This document shows positions 15,567 through 26,278 of a stretch of 64,000 nucleotides of DNA, one piece after another. The notes under the pieces are model-generated. The model saw only the letters and a program-made list of their open reading frames with translations. It was not told where the DNA came from and searched no databases. The DNA is from Paracoccaceae bacterium (GTDB lineage Bacteria; Pseudomonadota; Alphaproteobacteria; Rhodobacterales; Rhodobacteraceae): contig JALSKC010000061.1 in NCBI GenBank assembly GCA_026989055.1, forward strand, positions 1 through 64,000. Reading direction: 5' to 3'. Position 1 is the first letter of the stretch. Every line of letters begins with the position of its first letter. The position numbers were made by a program, and so were the translations under genes.

Positions 15567-18266
15567 TCAGAACCGCTCGAGCAGGCGCCGCAGATAGTCC
15601 AGCTCGATCTTCGGGCGCGACGGATCGGCGGAACGGCGGCGGATCTCCTCCAGAAGCTCCCGGGCGCGACGGCGGATCTCCTCTCCCCGAAGCAGCTGCT
15701 CGTCGGTGCCGATCCGCCCGGCGGCACCGGCATTGCGCCCCAGCGGATCGCGCAGGGCATTTCCGGTGGCGCGCCCCGCCGCCTGGCCCTGCCGCCCGGC
15801 CTGTCCGGGAGGCTGGCCGGCCAGCTGATCGGCCAGGGAACGGATGCCTTCGCGCAACGCCTCCAGCGCTTCGGCCTGCCGGTCCAGGGCGCCGGGAAGG
15901 TCGCCCTCGCGCAGGGCTTGTTCGGCGCCTTCCATCGCCTCCTCGGCCCGGCCGAACGCCTCGCCTGCCCGGTTCTGGCCAGCCGCGCCCCCGCCCGGCA
16001 GCTCGCGCGCCTGTTCTTCGAGCCGGCGGCGCAACTCCCGCTGACGCTCCGCCAGCCCGCGTGCGGCCTCGCCGCCCGGTGCGCCGCCGTCGTCCCGCAG
16101 CCCCGGCGCCGCACCACCGCCTTCCGGCGCACCGGGGCCGGTCGGAGCGCCCATGTCCCCTTCTCTCTCCGCCGGCGGCACCCCTTCGCCTTCACCCGGC
16201 CCCGGCGAACGGCCGGCATCACCCGGCCCCCGGACACCCCGCCGCCCGTCTTCGCCCTGCCCGTCTTCGCCCTGCCCGCCATCACTGCGGGCGCCGTCGT
16301 CACCGAAACGGCGCTGCAGGTCGTAGAATGTCTCGTCGCTCAGCCCCTGCTGCTCGCGCAGCGTTTCCGCAAACCCTTCGAGCGCCTGCTGCCCCGATTC
16401 CCGGCCGCCCGACCCCTCGGTGACCCGCATGTTCTCCATCATCTCGTTCAGCTGCTCCAGGAGATCCTGCGCCTCGCGCATCCGGCCCTGTTCCATCAGT
16501 TCCTGCAGCCGGTCCATGAGCTGGCGGAGCTGCTCGTCGGTGATGATCTGCATTCCGTCACCGCCGTCGGCCAGTTCGTCCTGCCGGCCCCGCTGCTCCT
16601 GGGCGAGCTGCTCCATGTACTCGCGCATGGCCTCGCGCAACTCGTCCATGAGCCGGGCGATCTCTTCGTCGTTCGCACCGTCGCGCATGGCCTGGCGCAG
16701 GCGCTCCTGCGCCTCGCGCAGCCGGGCCCGGGCATCGGCAAGATCGCCCTCCTCGATATCCAGGGCGATGTCCCAGAGCGCCCGGGCCACCTCGTCGCGC
16801 CGCGCGGCATCAAGCGTTCCGCCGCGCATGCCCGCTTCCAGGCGGCGGATTGCCACCCGCAGCTTCAGGTAGGCGGACGCCGAATCGAACAGCCCCTGCG
16901 GCCGGTGGCTGATCGCCCGCAGGATGCGGGCCACCCGCGGGCCGTTCGTGCGATTCCAGAGCAGATCGCGCCGCTGCTCGACGATGGCCGCGGCCAACGG
17001 ATCGAAGAAGCGCCGCCCCGGCAGGACGGCCGCCAGCGGCTCCGAACTGCCGCGCTGGCCCAGCGCATCTTCCGCATACAGCGTCACCGTTACCGGAAGC
17101 CCTGCCCAGGGGTGGCGCTGGAGCCCCTCGACAAGGGTTTCCGTGAACTCCCGCCGGTCTCCGGTGAGGGGCATCGGCAACTCGAGCAGGATCGGGGGGC
17201 GCGATTCGGGAGGCGGACGCAGCCCGTGACGGCGCTGGAGTGCGCTCTGGTCGAGAACGATCTCGGCCCGGCCGGCGCGCACGCCGTAATCGTCGCGGGC
17301 GCTGAACGGCAGGCGCATCTCGCCATCGGCGCTGCGCTCGATCGGGCCGGCGACGGAGATTTCCGGCGCCCTGTCGGCGATGGCGACGATCTGCCAGCTC
17401 CGCCCGCCGGGGCCGTCGATCTGCAGCCGGCCCGAGCGCATGATCTCGAACTCCCGCTGCTCCGGAGCCCTGTCATCGCCCGCCCCATCGCCCGGCTCCC
17501 CGGCAGCGCCGGCAGGCCGCGCGCTGACCGTTTCGGACAGGACAACCGCCCCCTCCGCGCCGTAGAAGCGCAGGATCACGCGGCTGCCCCGGGGCAGTTC
17601 CAGGCTGCCGGCGGCAACCTCGGGAAGGTAGAGCGTCGGCAGGGAGGTATGCGGCGGCGGCCGCACCCAGCCTTCCCAGGCCGGCCCGAAAGCGACCCCG
17701 GCCACACTGCCCCCGCCCAGGGCCTCCGGCACCTCGGCAAGCCGCTCGGCGGAGCCGAACAGGAGCGCCATCACGAACCCCGTCAGCGCCACGTGGCGCA
17801 GCGCCCAGGTGTCGTGACGCGCCAGCTGCAACGCGGGGCGTGGGGCGCGGGCGCGCGCCGCCAGGCGGGCCATCCGCGCCACATGGGCTTCCCAGAGCGC
17901 GCGCGATGCCGGATCTTCCCGCCCGATCGCCTGCCGGTCCAGAAGGGCCCCGACCGGCTGCCCGGGGAGGGCGGCATCCAGGCGTGCCAGCGCCTCGGCG
18001 CGGCACGGCAGGCGGAACCGCCGCACTCCCGGCACCGCAAGCGCAGGCAGCAGCAGCAGAACCGCCCCCCCGGCCGGGCGCAGCATCTCCGGCCCCAGCC
18101 ATTCATGCAGCCCGAACATCAACGCGCTCAGCACCGCCAGCAGCGCGGAAAGCGGAGCCCAGAAGGCTCGCGCGAAACGCTCGACGAACAGGCCGGCCCA
18201 ACTCAGCCAGAGCTGCAGGCGCAGCCGGCGCAGGGCTGCCTCAGTGGTATCTTCCGCCTTTTTCAT
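15567..18266 (-). CDS. DUF4175 (TIGR02302-type) large membrane protein
   Basis: 899-aa protein. Three hydrophobic segments lie in the first 200 residues (around 40-60, 68-85 and 165-180). A long extracytoplasmic region contains a beta-rich stretch, then a helical Gln/Glu/Arg-rich region (RDGANDEEIARLMDELREAM and similar). A Gly/Asp/Glu-rich linker with short repeats (GQGEDGQGEDG) follows, and the helical C-terminus ends in LDYLRRLLERF. This matches the alphaproteobacterial DUF4175 family, whose biochemical role is not established. It lies 57 bp downstream of lysA on the same strand, an order I associate with Rhodobacteraceae, and is convergent with the zinc-ribbon gene. Confidence 0.8.
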   Translation of the reverse strand: MKKAEDTTEAALRRLRLQLWLSWAGLFVERFARAFWAPLSALLAVLSALMFGLHEWLGPEMLRPAGGAVLLLLPALAVPGVRRFRLPCRAEALARLDAALPGQPVGALLDRQAIGREDPASRALWEAHVARMARLAARARAPRPALQLARHDTWALRHVALTGFVMALLFGSAERLAEVPEALGGGSVAGVAFGPAWEGWVRPPPHTSLPTLYLPEVAAGSLELPRGSRVILRFYGAEGAVVLSETVSARPAGAAGEPGDGAGDDRAPEQREFEIMRSGRLQIDGPGGRSWQIVAIADRAPEISVAGPIERSADGEMRLPFSARDDYGVRAGRAEIVLDQSALQRRHGLRPPPESRPPILLELPMPLTGDRREFTETLVEGLQRHPWAGLPVTVTLYAEDALGQRGSSEPLAAVLPGRRFFDPLAAAIVEQRRDLLWNRTNGPRVARILRAISHRPQGLFDSASAYLKLRVAIRRLEAGMRGGTLDAARRDEVARALWDIALDIEEGDLADARARLREAQERLRQAMRDGANDEEIARLMDELREAMREYMEQLAQEQRGRQDELADGGDGMQIITDEQLRQLMDRLQELMEQGRMREAQDLLEQLNEMMENMRVTEGSGGRESGQQALEGFAETLREQQGLSDETFYDLQRRFGDDGARSDGGQGEDGQGEDGRRGVRGPGDAGRSPGPGEGEGVPPAEREGDMGAPTGPGAPEGGGAAPGLRDDGGAPGGEAARGLAERQRELRRRLEEQARELPGGGAAGQNRAGEAFGRAEEAMEGAEQALREGDLPGALDRQAEALEALREGIRSLADQLAGQPPGQAGRQGQAAGRATGNALRDPLGRNAGAAGRIGTDEQLLRGEEIRRRARELLEEIRRRSADPSRPKIELDYLRRLLERF

Positions 18267-18323
18267 CCATCGCTTTCATCGGGCCCCGCCCGAGCGGTCG
18301 GGCCGCCGGCGCTCCTGGCGCGC

Positions 18324-19589
18324 TCAGAGCCATGCCGGCAGCCTATCGCGTCCGATCATCTCGTCATAGCCCGGACGCGGCCGGATGACGGCAAATTCAT
18401 CCCCGCGGACCATGACTTCGGGAATCAGCGGGCGCGAATTGTATTCCGAGGCCATCACCGCACCATAGGCCCCGGCCGAGCGAAAGGCCACCAGATCGCC
18501 CGCCACCAGCGCCGGCAGCGGCCGGGCGCGGGCAAAGGTATCACCGGTTTCGCAGACCGGGCCGACCACGTCGTGCTCGTGCCGGGGCGCACCCGGCGCC
18601 GGCGCGACCACCGGGATGATGTCGTGATGCGCTTCATACAGCGCCGGGCGCACAAGATCGTTCATCGCCGCATCGAGGATCAGGAAACGGCGGTTCCCGC
18701 CCCGCTTCACATAAATCACCCGGGCAACCATGATCCCGGCGTTGCCGGCGATCAGCCGGCCCGGCTCGATCTCGATCTCGCAGCCCAGGTGCCCGACCGT
18801 GCGTTTGACCATCGCACCGTATTCGACCGGAAGCGGCGGCACGCTGTTGGAGCGCTCGTAGGGAATGCCCAACCCGCCGCCCAGGTCGAGCCGGCGGATG
18901 TCGTGGCCGTCGGCACGCAGCACGCCGGTCAGTTCGGCAAGCTTGCCATAGGCCTGCTCGAAGGGCGCCAACTCGGTCAGCTGGCTGCCGATATGCACGT
19001 CGATCCCGACCACCTCAAGCCCCGGCAAGCGGGCGGCCAGGGCATAGGCCTCGCGCGCCCGGGCCAGCGGGATGCCGAACTTGTTCTCCGCCTTTCCGGT
19101 GGCGATCTTCTCATGGGTGCGGGCATCCACATCCGGGTTGATGCGCAGCGCCACCGGCGCGATGCGCCCCAGCGATCGCGCCACCTCGTCCAGCGCCTCC
19201 ATCTCGGGCTCGCTCTCGACATTGAACTGGCGGATGCCGCCCTCCAGCGCGACGCGCATCTCCTCGCGGGTCTTGCCGACCCCGGAAAACACGATCCGCT
19301 CTCCGGGCACGCCGGCGGCGCGCGCGCGCAGGTATTCGCCGGCCGAGACCACGTCCATCCCGGCGCCGAGATCACCCAGGTGCTTCAGCACCGCGACATT
19401 GGAATTCGCCTTCACCGCGAAGCAGACCAGATGCTCGGTGCCGGAAAGCGCCTCGTCGAACAGAGCGAAATGGCGGCTCAGCGTAGCGGTGGAGTAGCAG
19501 TAGAACGGCGTGCCGACCTCTTCCGCGATCCGGTGGACCGGCACCTCCTCGGCGTGCAGTTCGCCGTTCCTGTAGTCGAAGTGGTCCAT
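18324..19589 (-). CDS. lysA: Diaminopimelate decarboxylase
   Basis: 421-aa PLP-dependent fold-III decarboxylase. The PLP lysine is in CFAVKANSN, the phosphate-binding glycines in LDLGGGLGIPY, and the active-site Cys/Glu region in GPVCETGD. It decarboxylates meso-diaminopimelate to L-lysine. It sits in the minus-strand run argH-lipoprotein-lysA-DUF4175. GGAAGAG precedes the ATG. Full length and intact. Confidence 0.96.
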   Translation of the reverse strand: MDHFDYRNGELHAEEVPVHRIAEEVGTPFYCYSTATLSRHFALFDEALSGTEHLVCFAVKANSNVAVLKHLGDLGAGMDVVSAGEYLRARAAGVPGERIVFSGVGKTREEMRVALEGGIRQFNVESEPEMEALDEVARSLGRIAPVALRINPDVDARTHEKIATGKAENKFGIPLARAREAYALAARLPGLEVVGIDVHIGSQLTELAPFEQAYGKLAELTGVLRADGHDIRRLDLGGGLGIPYERSNSVPPLPVEYGAMVKRTVGHLGCEIEIEPGRLIAGNAGIMVARVIYVKRGGNRRFLILDAAMNDLVRPALYEAHHDIIPVVAPAPGAPRHEHDVVGPVCETGDTFARARPLPALVAGDLVAFRSAGAYGAVMASEYNSRPLIPEVMVRGDEFAVIRPRPGYDEMIGRDRLPAWL

Positions 19590-19667
19590 CGCCGCTCTTC
19601 CATCCGCTCTGGCGGGCGGGCGGAAGCGCCCGGGCCGCGGTGGTGGTCTGCGGGCGCGCGGCGGCGT

Positions 19668-19828
19668 TCAGTTGCCGAAGCGCACCCCGATGCTCGTCTG
19701 GTTGAAGGGGCCGGTTCTCGAATTGTAGCCGATCGTGGTTTCGGCGCTGTAGCTGGGCTTCAGCGGTTCGCCATCCACACCGCAGGCGGCCAGAGCCAGC
19801 AGGACGAACAGCACGGGCATCGGACGTT

Positions 19829-19832
<4 letters not shown>
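19668..19832 (-). CDS. 54-aa lipoprotein between argH and lysA
   Basis: A 54-aa protein read directly from the sequence. The signal segment [17 protein letters not shown] ends in a lipobox LAAC with Cys17. The mature part is about 38 residues and contains [20 protein letters not shown] at the C-terminus. Its ATG overlaps the argH stop (ATGA), so it is translationally coupled to argH and expressed in the lysA operon. It should be anchored to a membrane by its lipidated Cys. The GxNxxTG...IGVRFG end resembles a beta-strand of an outer-membrane barrel. The function is unknown. Similar mini-lipoproteins at this locus are, from memory, common in Rhodobacteraceae. Confidence 0.8.
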
Positions 19833-21220
<1,388 letters not shown>

Positions 21221-21242
21221 TGGCTCACCCGGGAGGTTCCTC

Positions 21243-21809
21243 ATGCGCTGGTTTCGTCTCGCTGTCCTCTACACGGCCCTTGCCCTTGGTGCAAACGCTC
21301 CGGCCATCGGAGCAGAGGCCGATATCGCCGCGCTGGAGGCCCTGCGCGCGGGCACGATGAAGAAGCTGGTGTTCTCCGAACCGCGCGAGGTGGCGCAGCT
21401 TCCCTTCACCGATCCGCAGGGCAACGAATACCGGCTGGAGCAGTGGCGGGGCAAATACGTGCTGGTGAACTTCTGGGCCACATGGTGCGCCCCCTGCCGC
21501 AAGGAAATGCCGGGGCTGGAAGCGCTGCAGCGGGACTTCGGCGGCAAGCGCTTCGAGGTGCTGACCATCGCGACCACCCGCAATACCCTGCCGGCGATCC
21601 GGCGTCTCTTTGCCGAGACCGGAGTCAGCGCGCTGCCGATCCTGCTCGACGACGGATCGGCGCTGGCGCGGGCGATGGGCGTTCTCGGCCTGCCGACGAC
21701 GGTGCTGCTCGACCCCGCGGGCCGCGAGATCGCCCGCCTGCGGGGCGATGCCGACTGGAACGGCGAAAGCGCCCGATCGATCGTGGCGCTGCTGGCCGGA
21801 GACGGGTAG
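21243..21809 (+). CDS. TlpA-like periplasmic thiol:disulfide protein
   Basis: 188-aa thioredoxin-fold protein with an N-terminal signal segment (about residues 1-24). The active site is WCAPC in [16 protein letters not shown], and the cis-Pro is in GLPTTVLLD. TlpA/ResE-type proteins reduce disulfides in the periplasm, often for cytochrome c or copper-centre assembly. GGAGG lies 6 nt before the ATG. It starts 22 bp from the argH start on the other strand, so the promoters must overlap with coding sequence. Partner proteins cannot be inferred from the neighbours. Confidence 0.88.
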   Translation: MRWFRLAVLYTALALGANAPAIGAEADIAALEALRAGTMKKLVFSEPREVAQLPFTDPQGNEYRLEQWRGKYVLVNFWATWCAPCRKEMPGLEALQRDFGGKRFEVLTIATTRNTLPAIRRLFAETGVSALPILLDDGSALARAMGVLGLPTTVLLDPAGREIARLRGDADWNGESARSIVALLAGDG

Positions 21810-21864
21810 GCGCCCGCTGCCCGCCCGCGCGCCTGCCGGGGAATGCCCGCGCCTGCTTCCGGCG

Positions 21865-21918
21865 CGCACCCCTGCACCCGGCACGCATCCCTTGCACCAT
21901 CCCTTGCACCCGGCGCGG
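21865..21918 (+). repeat. Imperfect short tandem repeats before the MFS gene
   Basis: CCCTGCACCCGGC and CCCTTGCACCCGGC occur about 40 bp apart with a further CCCTTGCACCAT between them. This looks like decayed tandem duplication in the 148-bp gap between the TlpA-like gene and the MFS pump. Confidence 0.6.
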
Positions 21919-21957
21919 AATCGGGCATGGTCGGCCCGTGATCATGCAAGGCTCTTC

Positions 21958-23172
21958 ATGCCCCGCCGCCTGCCGCTCCTGTTCATCCTGCTGACCGTGC
22001 TCGTCGATTCGGCGGGCATCGGCATGATCATGCCGGTGATGCCGGAGCTGCTCGAGGAAATCACCGCCCGGCCGCCGGCCGAGGCCGCGCTCTGGGGGGG
22101 TGCGCTGGCCACCGCCTTTGCGGTAATGCAGTTCCTGTTCGGGCCGCTGCTGGGAAATCTCTCCGACCGGTTCGGGCGGCGGCCGGTGCTGCTGGCCTCG
22201 ATGTTCGTCGTCTTCCTCGACAACCTGCTCCTGGCGCTGGCCGGGTCGCTCGCGGTGCTTTTTGCGGCCCGGATCATCGGCGGCATCGCCTCTGCCACCC
22301 ATGCCACCGCCTCGGCTGCCCTGGCCGACATGTCGGCACCGGAGGATAAGGCCGCGAATTTCGGCCTGGTCGGAGCGGCGGCGGGGGCGGGATTCGTGCT
22401 CGGGCCGCTGGCCGGGGGGCTGCTGGGCGCCCACGGCCCGCGGGCACCTTTCGTCGCGGCGGCCCTGCTGGCGCTGGGGAGCTTCCTCCTCGGCCTGATC
22501 GTGCTTCCTGAAACCGTGAACGCGCGCACCCGCCGCCCCTTCGAATGGCGCCATGCCAACCCGCTGGCCGGCATCCGCCGGATCGGCCGGCTGCGGGGGC
22601 TGGGGCGCTACCTGGCGGCGACCTTCATCGCCGCGGTGGCCTTTTTCGTCTACCCGGCGATCTGGGCCTTCTTCGCCACCGAGCGATTTGGCTGGGACAG
22701 CACGACGATCGGCTATTCGCTGGCGCTTTACGGGCTCTCCTACACGCTGGTGCAGGCGCTTGCCGTCCGGCCTCTGGTGGCCCGGCTGGGCGAGCGGCGG
22801 GCGGTGATCGCCGGGCTGGGGCTCGACACCCTGTTCTTCGTCTTTCTCGGAATGGTCGGCAACGGCGGCCTGGCGTTCCTGCTCACCCCTCTGGCCGCGC
22901 TCGGCTCGGTGGCCGGGCCGGCGCTCCAGGGGCTTCTGTCGCGCGCGCTGGGCGATGGCCGGCAGGGAGAGCTGCAGGGCGTGCTGATGAGCCTCAACGC
23001 GCTGGCCACGATCGTCGCACCGCTGCTGATGACCCAGACCTTCTGGTTCTTCACCGGCGGGGCGGCACCGCTCCATCTTCCCGGCGCGCCCTTCCTGCTG
23101 TCGGCAATGCTGACCCTGGGCTGCATCGGGCTGATCCTGTGCGACGGAACGGGCGGGGACAGCAGATCTTGA
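21958..23172 (+). CDS. MFS drug-efflux transporter, TetA/TCR type
   Basis: 404-aa, 12-TM major facilitator protein. It opens with LLFILLTVLVDSAGIGMIMP and carries motif A as GNLSDRFGRRPVLL, matching the tetracycline-resistance (TCR/TetA) branch of 12-TM drug:H+ antiporters. Chromosomal members in environmental alphaproteobacteria are often only annotated as tetracycline-resistance-like, and the substrate is unproven. No tetR gene is adjacent. A weak AAGG precedes the ATG. It stands between the TlpA-like and alcohol dehydrogenase genes. Confidence 0.85.
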   Translation: MPRRLPLLFILLTVLVDSAGIGMIMPVMPELLEEITARPPAEAALWGGALATAFAVMQFLFGPLLGNLSDRFGRRPVLLASMFVVFLDNLLLALAGSLAVLFAARIIGGIASATHATASAALADMSAPEDKAANFGLVGAAAGAGFVLGPLAGGLLGAHGPRAPFVAAALLALGSFLLGLIVLPETVNARTRRPFEWRHANPLAGIRRIGRLRGLGRYLAATFIAAVAFFVYPAIWAFFATERFGWDSTTIGYSLALYGLSYTLVQALAVRPLVARLGERRAVIAGLGLDTLFFVFLGMVGNGGLAFLLTPLAALGSVAGPALQGLLSRALGDGRQGELQGVLMSLNALATIVAPLLMTQTFWFFTGGAAPLHLPGAPFLLSAMLTLGCIGLILCDGTGGDSRS

Positions 23173-23233
23173 TCCCGCCGCCCGACAGGCGCAGGCTGCA
23201 CGGTGTGACGGGAACGGAGAACGGGGAAAGACC

Positions 23234-24316
23234 ATGCAGCGAATCAGGGCCGCCGTCTGCCACGAATTCGGAAAACCGCTGCAGATCGAGGAAGTGCTGT
23301 TGCGCGCTCCGGGCCCCGGCGAGATCGAGGTGGCGATCCAGGCCTGCGCCATCTGCCATTCCGACATCTCCTATGCCGAAGGCGCCTGGGGCGGCCCCCT
23401 GCCGGCGGTTTACGGCCACGAGGCGGTCGGGCGGGTCAGCGCGCTCGGCCCCGGCATCGACGACATCGCCCCCGGAGACACGGTCCTGGTCACCCTGCTG
23501 CGCGCCTGCGGCGGCTGCCCGAGCTGCACCGCCGGTGCGCCGGCCTATTGCCAGGCGCCACCGCCGCCCGACGGCGGGCCGTTGCGCACCGCCGACGGCG
23601 GGCCGCTGGAGCAGGGCCTTCTCACCGGCGCCTTCGCCGAAAAGGTGGTCGTGGCCCGCTCGCAGGTTGCGCCGGTTCCCGACGACATGCCCCCCGAAGC
23701 CGCCTGCCTGCTGTCCTGCGGGGTGGCAACGGGCATGGGCGCGGTGATCAACACCGCCGGGGTGCGCCCGGGGCAGGTGGTGGTGGTGATCGGCGCAGGC
23801 GGGGTCGGGCTGAACGCGATCCAGGGCGCACGAATCGCCGGAGCGGCGCGAATCGTCGCAGTGGATCTGAGCCGGGAGAAACTTGCCGCAGCGCGCGATT
23901 TCGGCGCCACGGACGGTGTGCTCGCAACCGAACCGAAACCCTGGAAGGCTGCCCGCGAAGCCGCCGGAAGGGGAGCTGATGCGGTCTTCGTCAGCGTCGG
24001 CGCGGTGGCGGCCTATGACACGGCCCCGCGCTACCTCGCCCCACGCGGGCGCCTGTTCATGCTCGGGATGCCGCATTCGGGGGCATGCGCCACCTACGAG
24101 CCGGTGATCCTGGCCGCGCTCGGCCAGGGGATGATCGGCACCCGCATGGGTGATGTCGTTCTGGCGCGCGACATCCCCTGGATGGTCGATCTCTGGCGCC
24201 AGGGGCGGCTGAAGCTGGAGGAGCTGGTATCGGAGCGCTGGTCGCTCGAGCGGATCAACGATGCCATTGCCGACACCCGTTCCGGGGCGGCCCGGCGCAA
24301 CGTGATCCTGCCGTGA
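23234..24316 (+). CDS. Zinc-dependent alcohol dehydrogenase family protein
   Basis: 360-aa medium-chain dehydrogenase. Catalytic zinc ligands are likely C and H in CAICHSDI and YGHEAVG. The structural-zinc cysteines are in ACGGCPSCTAGAPAYC (four Cys). The NAD(P)-binding glycines are in VIGAGGVGLNA. The chain is close to the class III/AdhC-like branch, so it probably oxidises an alcohol, hydroxymethyl adduct or aldehyde hydrate. It is likely cytoplasmic. Substrate is not predictable from context. It lies 61 bp after the MFS gene. Confidence 0.85.
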   Translation: MQRIRAAVCHEFGKPLQIEEVLLRAPGPGEIEVAIQACAICHSDISYAEGAWGGPLPAVYGHEAVGRVSALGPGIDDIAPGDTVLVTLLRACGGCPSCTAGAPAYCQAPPPPDGGPLRTADGGPLEQGLLTGAFAEKVVVARSQVAPVPDDMPPEAACLLSCGVATGMGAVINTAGVRPGQVVVVIGAGGVGLNAIQGARIAGAARIVAVDLSREKLAAARDFGATDGVLATEPKPWKAAREAAGRGADAVFVSVGAVAAYDTAPRYLAPRGRLFMLGMPHSGACATYEPVILAALGQGMIGTRMGDVVLARDIPWMVDLWRQGRLKLEELVSERWSLERINDAIADTRSGAARRNVILP

Positions 24317-24667
24317 GCGCGCCGGCCGGGGCGGCCATGCCCGGAAAGCCGGCGTTGCGGCTGCCGCACCGGCTGCCGCGGAGAGCCGTCACGCAAACGT
24401 GAACCGGGTGCCTGATCGCGCTCATGTCTGCGACGTTCCGCCCGTGTATCATCCGGGGGCATCGGAACCGCCCGGACGCGGCGGCGGGGCAGGGAACGGG
24501 AAAGGCCGCGGGGAGGCCGCGTTCCCCGCGCTGCCTGTCGCTTGTCGTCCGCTCCTTGAGCGGCACTTGAAATGGCGTGGCGCGCGCCCGATCTCCGGCT
24601 GGGAAAAACGCCCGTTCCCCAGGCGTTTGCGAGGACCGAAGGAAGGATGCAACCGAAGGAGGATGCC
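24317..24667. other. 351-bp intergenic stretch with one hairpin
   Basis: I see no supportable gene here. AAACGCC (24606-24612) and GGCGTTT (24622-24628) form a 7-bp stem with a 9-base loop, about 40 bp before the SHOCT gene. It could be a transcription attenuator or the distal terminator of the alcohol dehydrogenase gene. The rest is GC-rich with no obvious promoter beyond a TTGAGC near 24558. Confidence 0.5.
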
Positions 24668-25000
24668 ATGAGGACTCTGACGATTCTGCCGGCGGCGCTG
24701 GCCGCTTTCCGGGCCGTTTCACCCACGGCGGCGCTGGCCGACCCCTCCGGCGGGAACTGGGGCTACATCCCGACGGGCGGCGGCCACATGGGCTATGGGG
24801 GCTGGCTGACGGGCTTTCTGATGATGGCGCTGTTCGTCGGCCTCGTGCTCGGCGCGATCGTGGTTGCGATCCGTCTGTTCGGCCAGCCACAGGCCGGCAG
24901 TACGCACCGCGATGCGCGCGCACTTCTGGACGAGCGCTTCGCCCGCGGCGAGATCGACCGGGCCGAATACGAAGACCGCCGCGCCGCCCTGGAAAGCTGA
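24668..25000 (+). CDS. SHOCT-domain small membrane protein
   Basis: 110-aa protein. A signal-like segment (about 1-22) is followed by a Gly-rich stretch (GGNWGYIPTGGGHMGYGG), one TM helix (LTGFLMMALFVGLVLGAIVV) and a C-terminal SHOCT domain (ARALLDERFARGEIDRAEYE). SHOCT is a short helical module found at C-termini of many small membrane proteins; its role is thought to be oligomerisation. AAGGAGG precedes the ATG at 24668. It is convergent with an Arg/Asp-rich periplasmic protein. Function unknown. Confidence 0.8.
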   Translation: MRTLTILPAALAAFRAVSPTAALADPSGGNWGYIPTGGGHMGYGGWLTGFLMMALFVGLVLGAIVVAIRLFGQPQAGSTHRDARALLDERFARGEIDRAEYEDRRAALES

Positions 25001-25034
25001 CCCGGCGAGATCAGCCGGCAGGATCGGGCGAAGG

Positions 25035-25054
25035 CCCCCGGCGGTTGCCGGGGG
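25035..25054. terminator. Hairpin between convergent genes
   Basis: CCCCCGGC (25035-25042), loop GGTT and GCCGGGGG (25047-25054) form a perfect 8-bp stem in the gap between the SHOCT gene and the convergent Arg/Asp-rich gene. There is no T tract, so termination efficiency is uncertain. Symmetry would let it work on both strands. Confidence 0.5.
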
Positions 25055-25105
25055 CGGGGTGGCGGGTGCAGCGCCGGCAGCGGCGGCCGGCCAGGCGGTT
25101 CCGGG

Positions 25106-25432
25106 TCAGCGGTCAGGTCCGGTGCATGCCGCGGGATCGAACCGGCGGCACCAGAACCGCCGCCAGGAACGCCGCTCCCACCGGTTCAGCCGGGGCGGGA
25201 CCGGAAGCCCGGCCCGGTCGCGCCGGTCTTCCCAGCGATCGATCCGGTCCTCCAGCCGGTCGCGCCGACCGCGGTCCCGCCGCGCGTCAAGGCGGTTTTC
25301 CAGCCGGTCGAGCCGGTCTTCGATGCGGTCCTTGGACCAGTGCCGGAAGTGATCCGCAGGCCCGGCGAACACGGGAGCGGAAACCGACAGGGCCAGAAGC
25401 CCTGTCATCAGAAGCGGTATCGGTCTGAGCAT
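25106..25432 (-). CDS. Arg/Asp-rich periplasmic hypothetical protein
   Basis: 108-aa protein with a clear signal peptide (about 1-23, ending SAPVFA). It is followed by a helical region built of repeated charged blocks (RIEDRLDRLENRLDARRD, then RRDRLEDRIDRWEDRRDR) and a basic tail with two Cys. The blocks suggest an amphipathic coiled coil or a charged single helix. I do not recognise the family. It is convergent with the SHOCT gene. Coding support comes from the signal peptide and regular heptad-like spacing. Confidence 0.55.
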   Translation of the reverse strand: MLRPIPLLMTGLLALSVSAPVFAGPADHFRHWSKDRIEDRLDRLENRLDARRDRGRRDRLEDRIDRWEDRRDRAGLPVPPRLNRWERRSWRRFWCRRFDPAACTGPDR

Positions 25433-25600
25433 CGGTGCCTCCCTGGATGTCTGTCTGCATCCTCTTCAACGGCACTCCCGGAGATTTCCGTCGCTCCGGA
25501 TTTCCGTCACTCCGACCGCCGGCACGAGCGACGCGCCCGAACCGGCCGACCGCGGCATCCGCAGGCGGCACCGCCCCGGCCCGCTCAGCGCACCACGTGC

Positions 25601-26008
25601 TCAGCGCACCACATGCACCGCGCAGCGGGCATGGCGCACCACCCGCGCCGCCGTCGAACCGAGGAAATAGTCGCTCAGCCCCGGCCGGTGCGAGGCGATG
25701 ACGATGCAGTCCACCCCATGCGCCGCAGCATATTCGGTGATCGCATGGCCCGCCGGGCCGCTGATCAGCTCGGCCTTCAGGTCGCCGGCCCCGCCGAGTT
25801 CGGCCCGGAGTGCGGCAAGCGCGGCGGTGCGCCCTTCCTCCAACACCTCCTCGGGCACGTAATGGGTCACATAGCCGGGCACGGGCTCGATGGCGTGAAC
25901 GGCGACGATCTCTCCGTCCGCATCCTTCAGGGTCCGCGCCACGGCCAGCGCCGTGGCGACGTTCGGACGGTGATCGAGCGCGACGGGAACGAGTATCTTC
26001 CTGTACAT
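25601..26008 (-). CDS. Universal stress protein, UspA family
   Basis: 135-aa single-domain UspA-fold protein. It begins MYRKILVPVALDHRPN and has the C-terminal nucleotide-binding-like stretch IVIASHRPGLSDYFLGSTA, so it may bind ATP. The ATG at 26006-26008 has a strong GGAGG upstream. Universal stress proteins of this type are often induced by low oxygen in proteobacteria, and an FNR-like box lies about 50 bp upstream. It follows the Zn/Cd ATPase gene on the same strand, 291 bp away. Confidence 0.88.
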   Translation of the reverse strand: MYRKILVPVALDHRPNVATALAVARTLKDADGEIVAVHAIEPVPGYVTHYVPEEVLEEGRTAALAALRAELGGAGDLKAELISGPAGHAITEYAAAHGVDCIVIASHRPGLSDYFLGSTAARVVRHARCAVHVVR

Positions 26009-26058
26009 GGCATCCTCCGTTTCCGGGCTCATCCTGCCACGGCCGGGATGCGCGCGCC

Positions 26059-26072
26059 TTGCGATGCATCAA
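26059..26072. promoter_or_regulatory. Putative FnrL/FNR box upstream of the universal stress gene
   Basis: TTGCGATGCATCAA fits the FNR form TTGAT-N4-ATCAA with an intact right half (ATCAA) and TTG in the left half. Its centre lies about 58 bp before the usp start codon, which would suit class II activation from a start site about 16 nt upstream of the ATG. Rhodobacter-type FnrL sites often show degenerate TTGCG arms, but chance occurrence is possible. Confidence 0.4.
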
Positions 26073-26278
26073 GCTGAGCGGCCTCGAGGCGCACCGCCAC
26101 CCGGGGCAGAACCACCCGGAGCAGACCGCGGCAGGCGAAATGCGCGGGCACCCCGGATGATCGGCAGGTGGCAGGATGGAACGGGGCGCGGGCGAAGGCA
26201 GCCCCCGGACGGGGAAGCGCGCAGGCCGGCAGGGCATCGGCCGCAACCTGCCGAAGGCCGGGCGCGGGCGCCCACACC

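Noticed and set aside
21958-23172. Calling the MFS pump a tetracycline-resistance gene
   Set aside because: Sequence places it in the TCR/TetA branch only. Chromosomal environmental members often do not confer resistance, and no tetR is adjacent.
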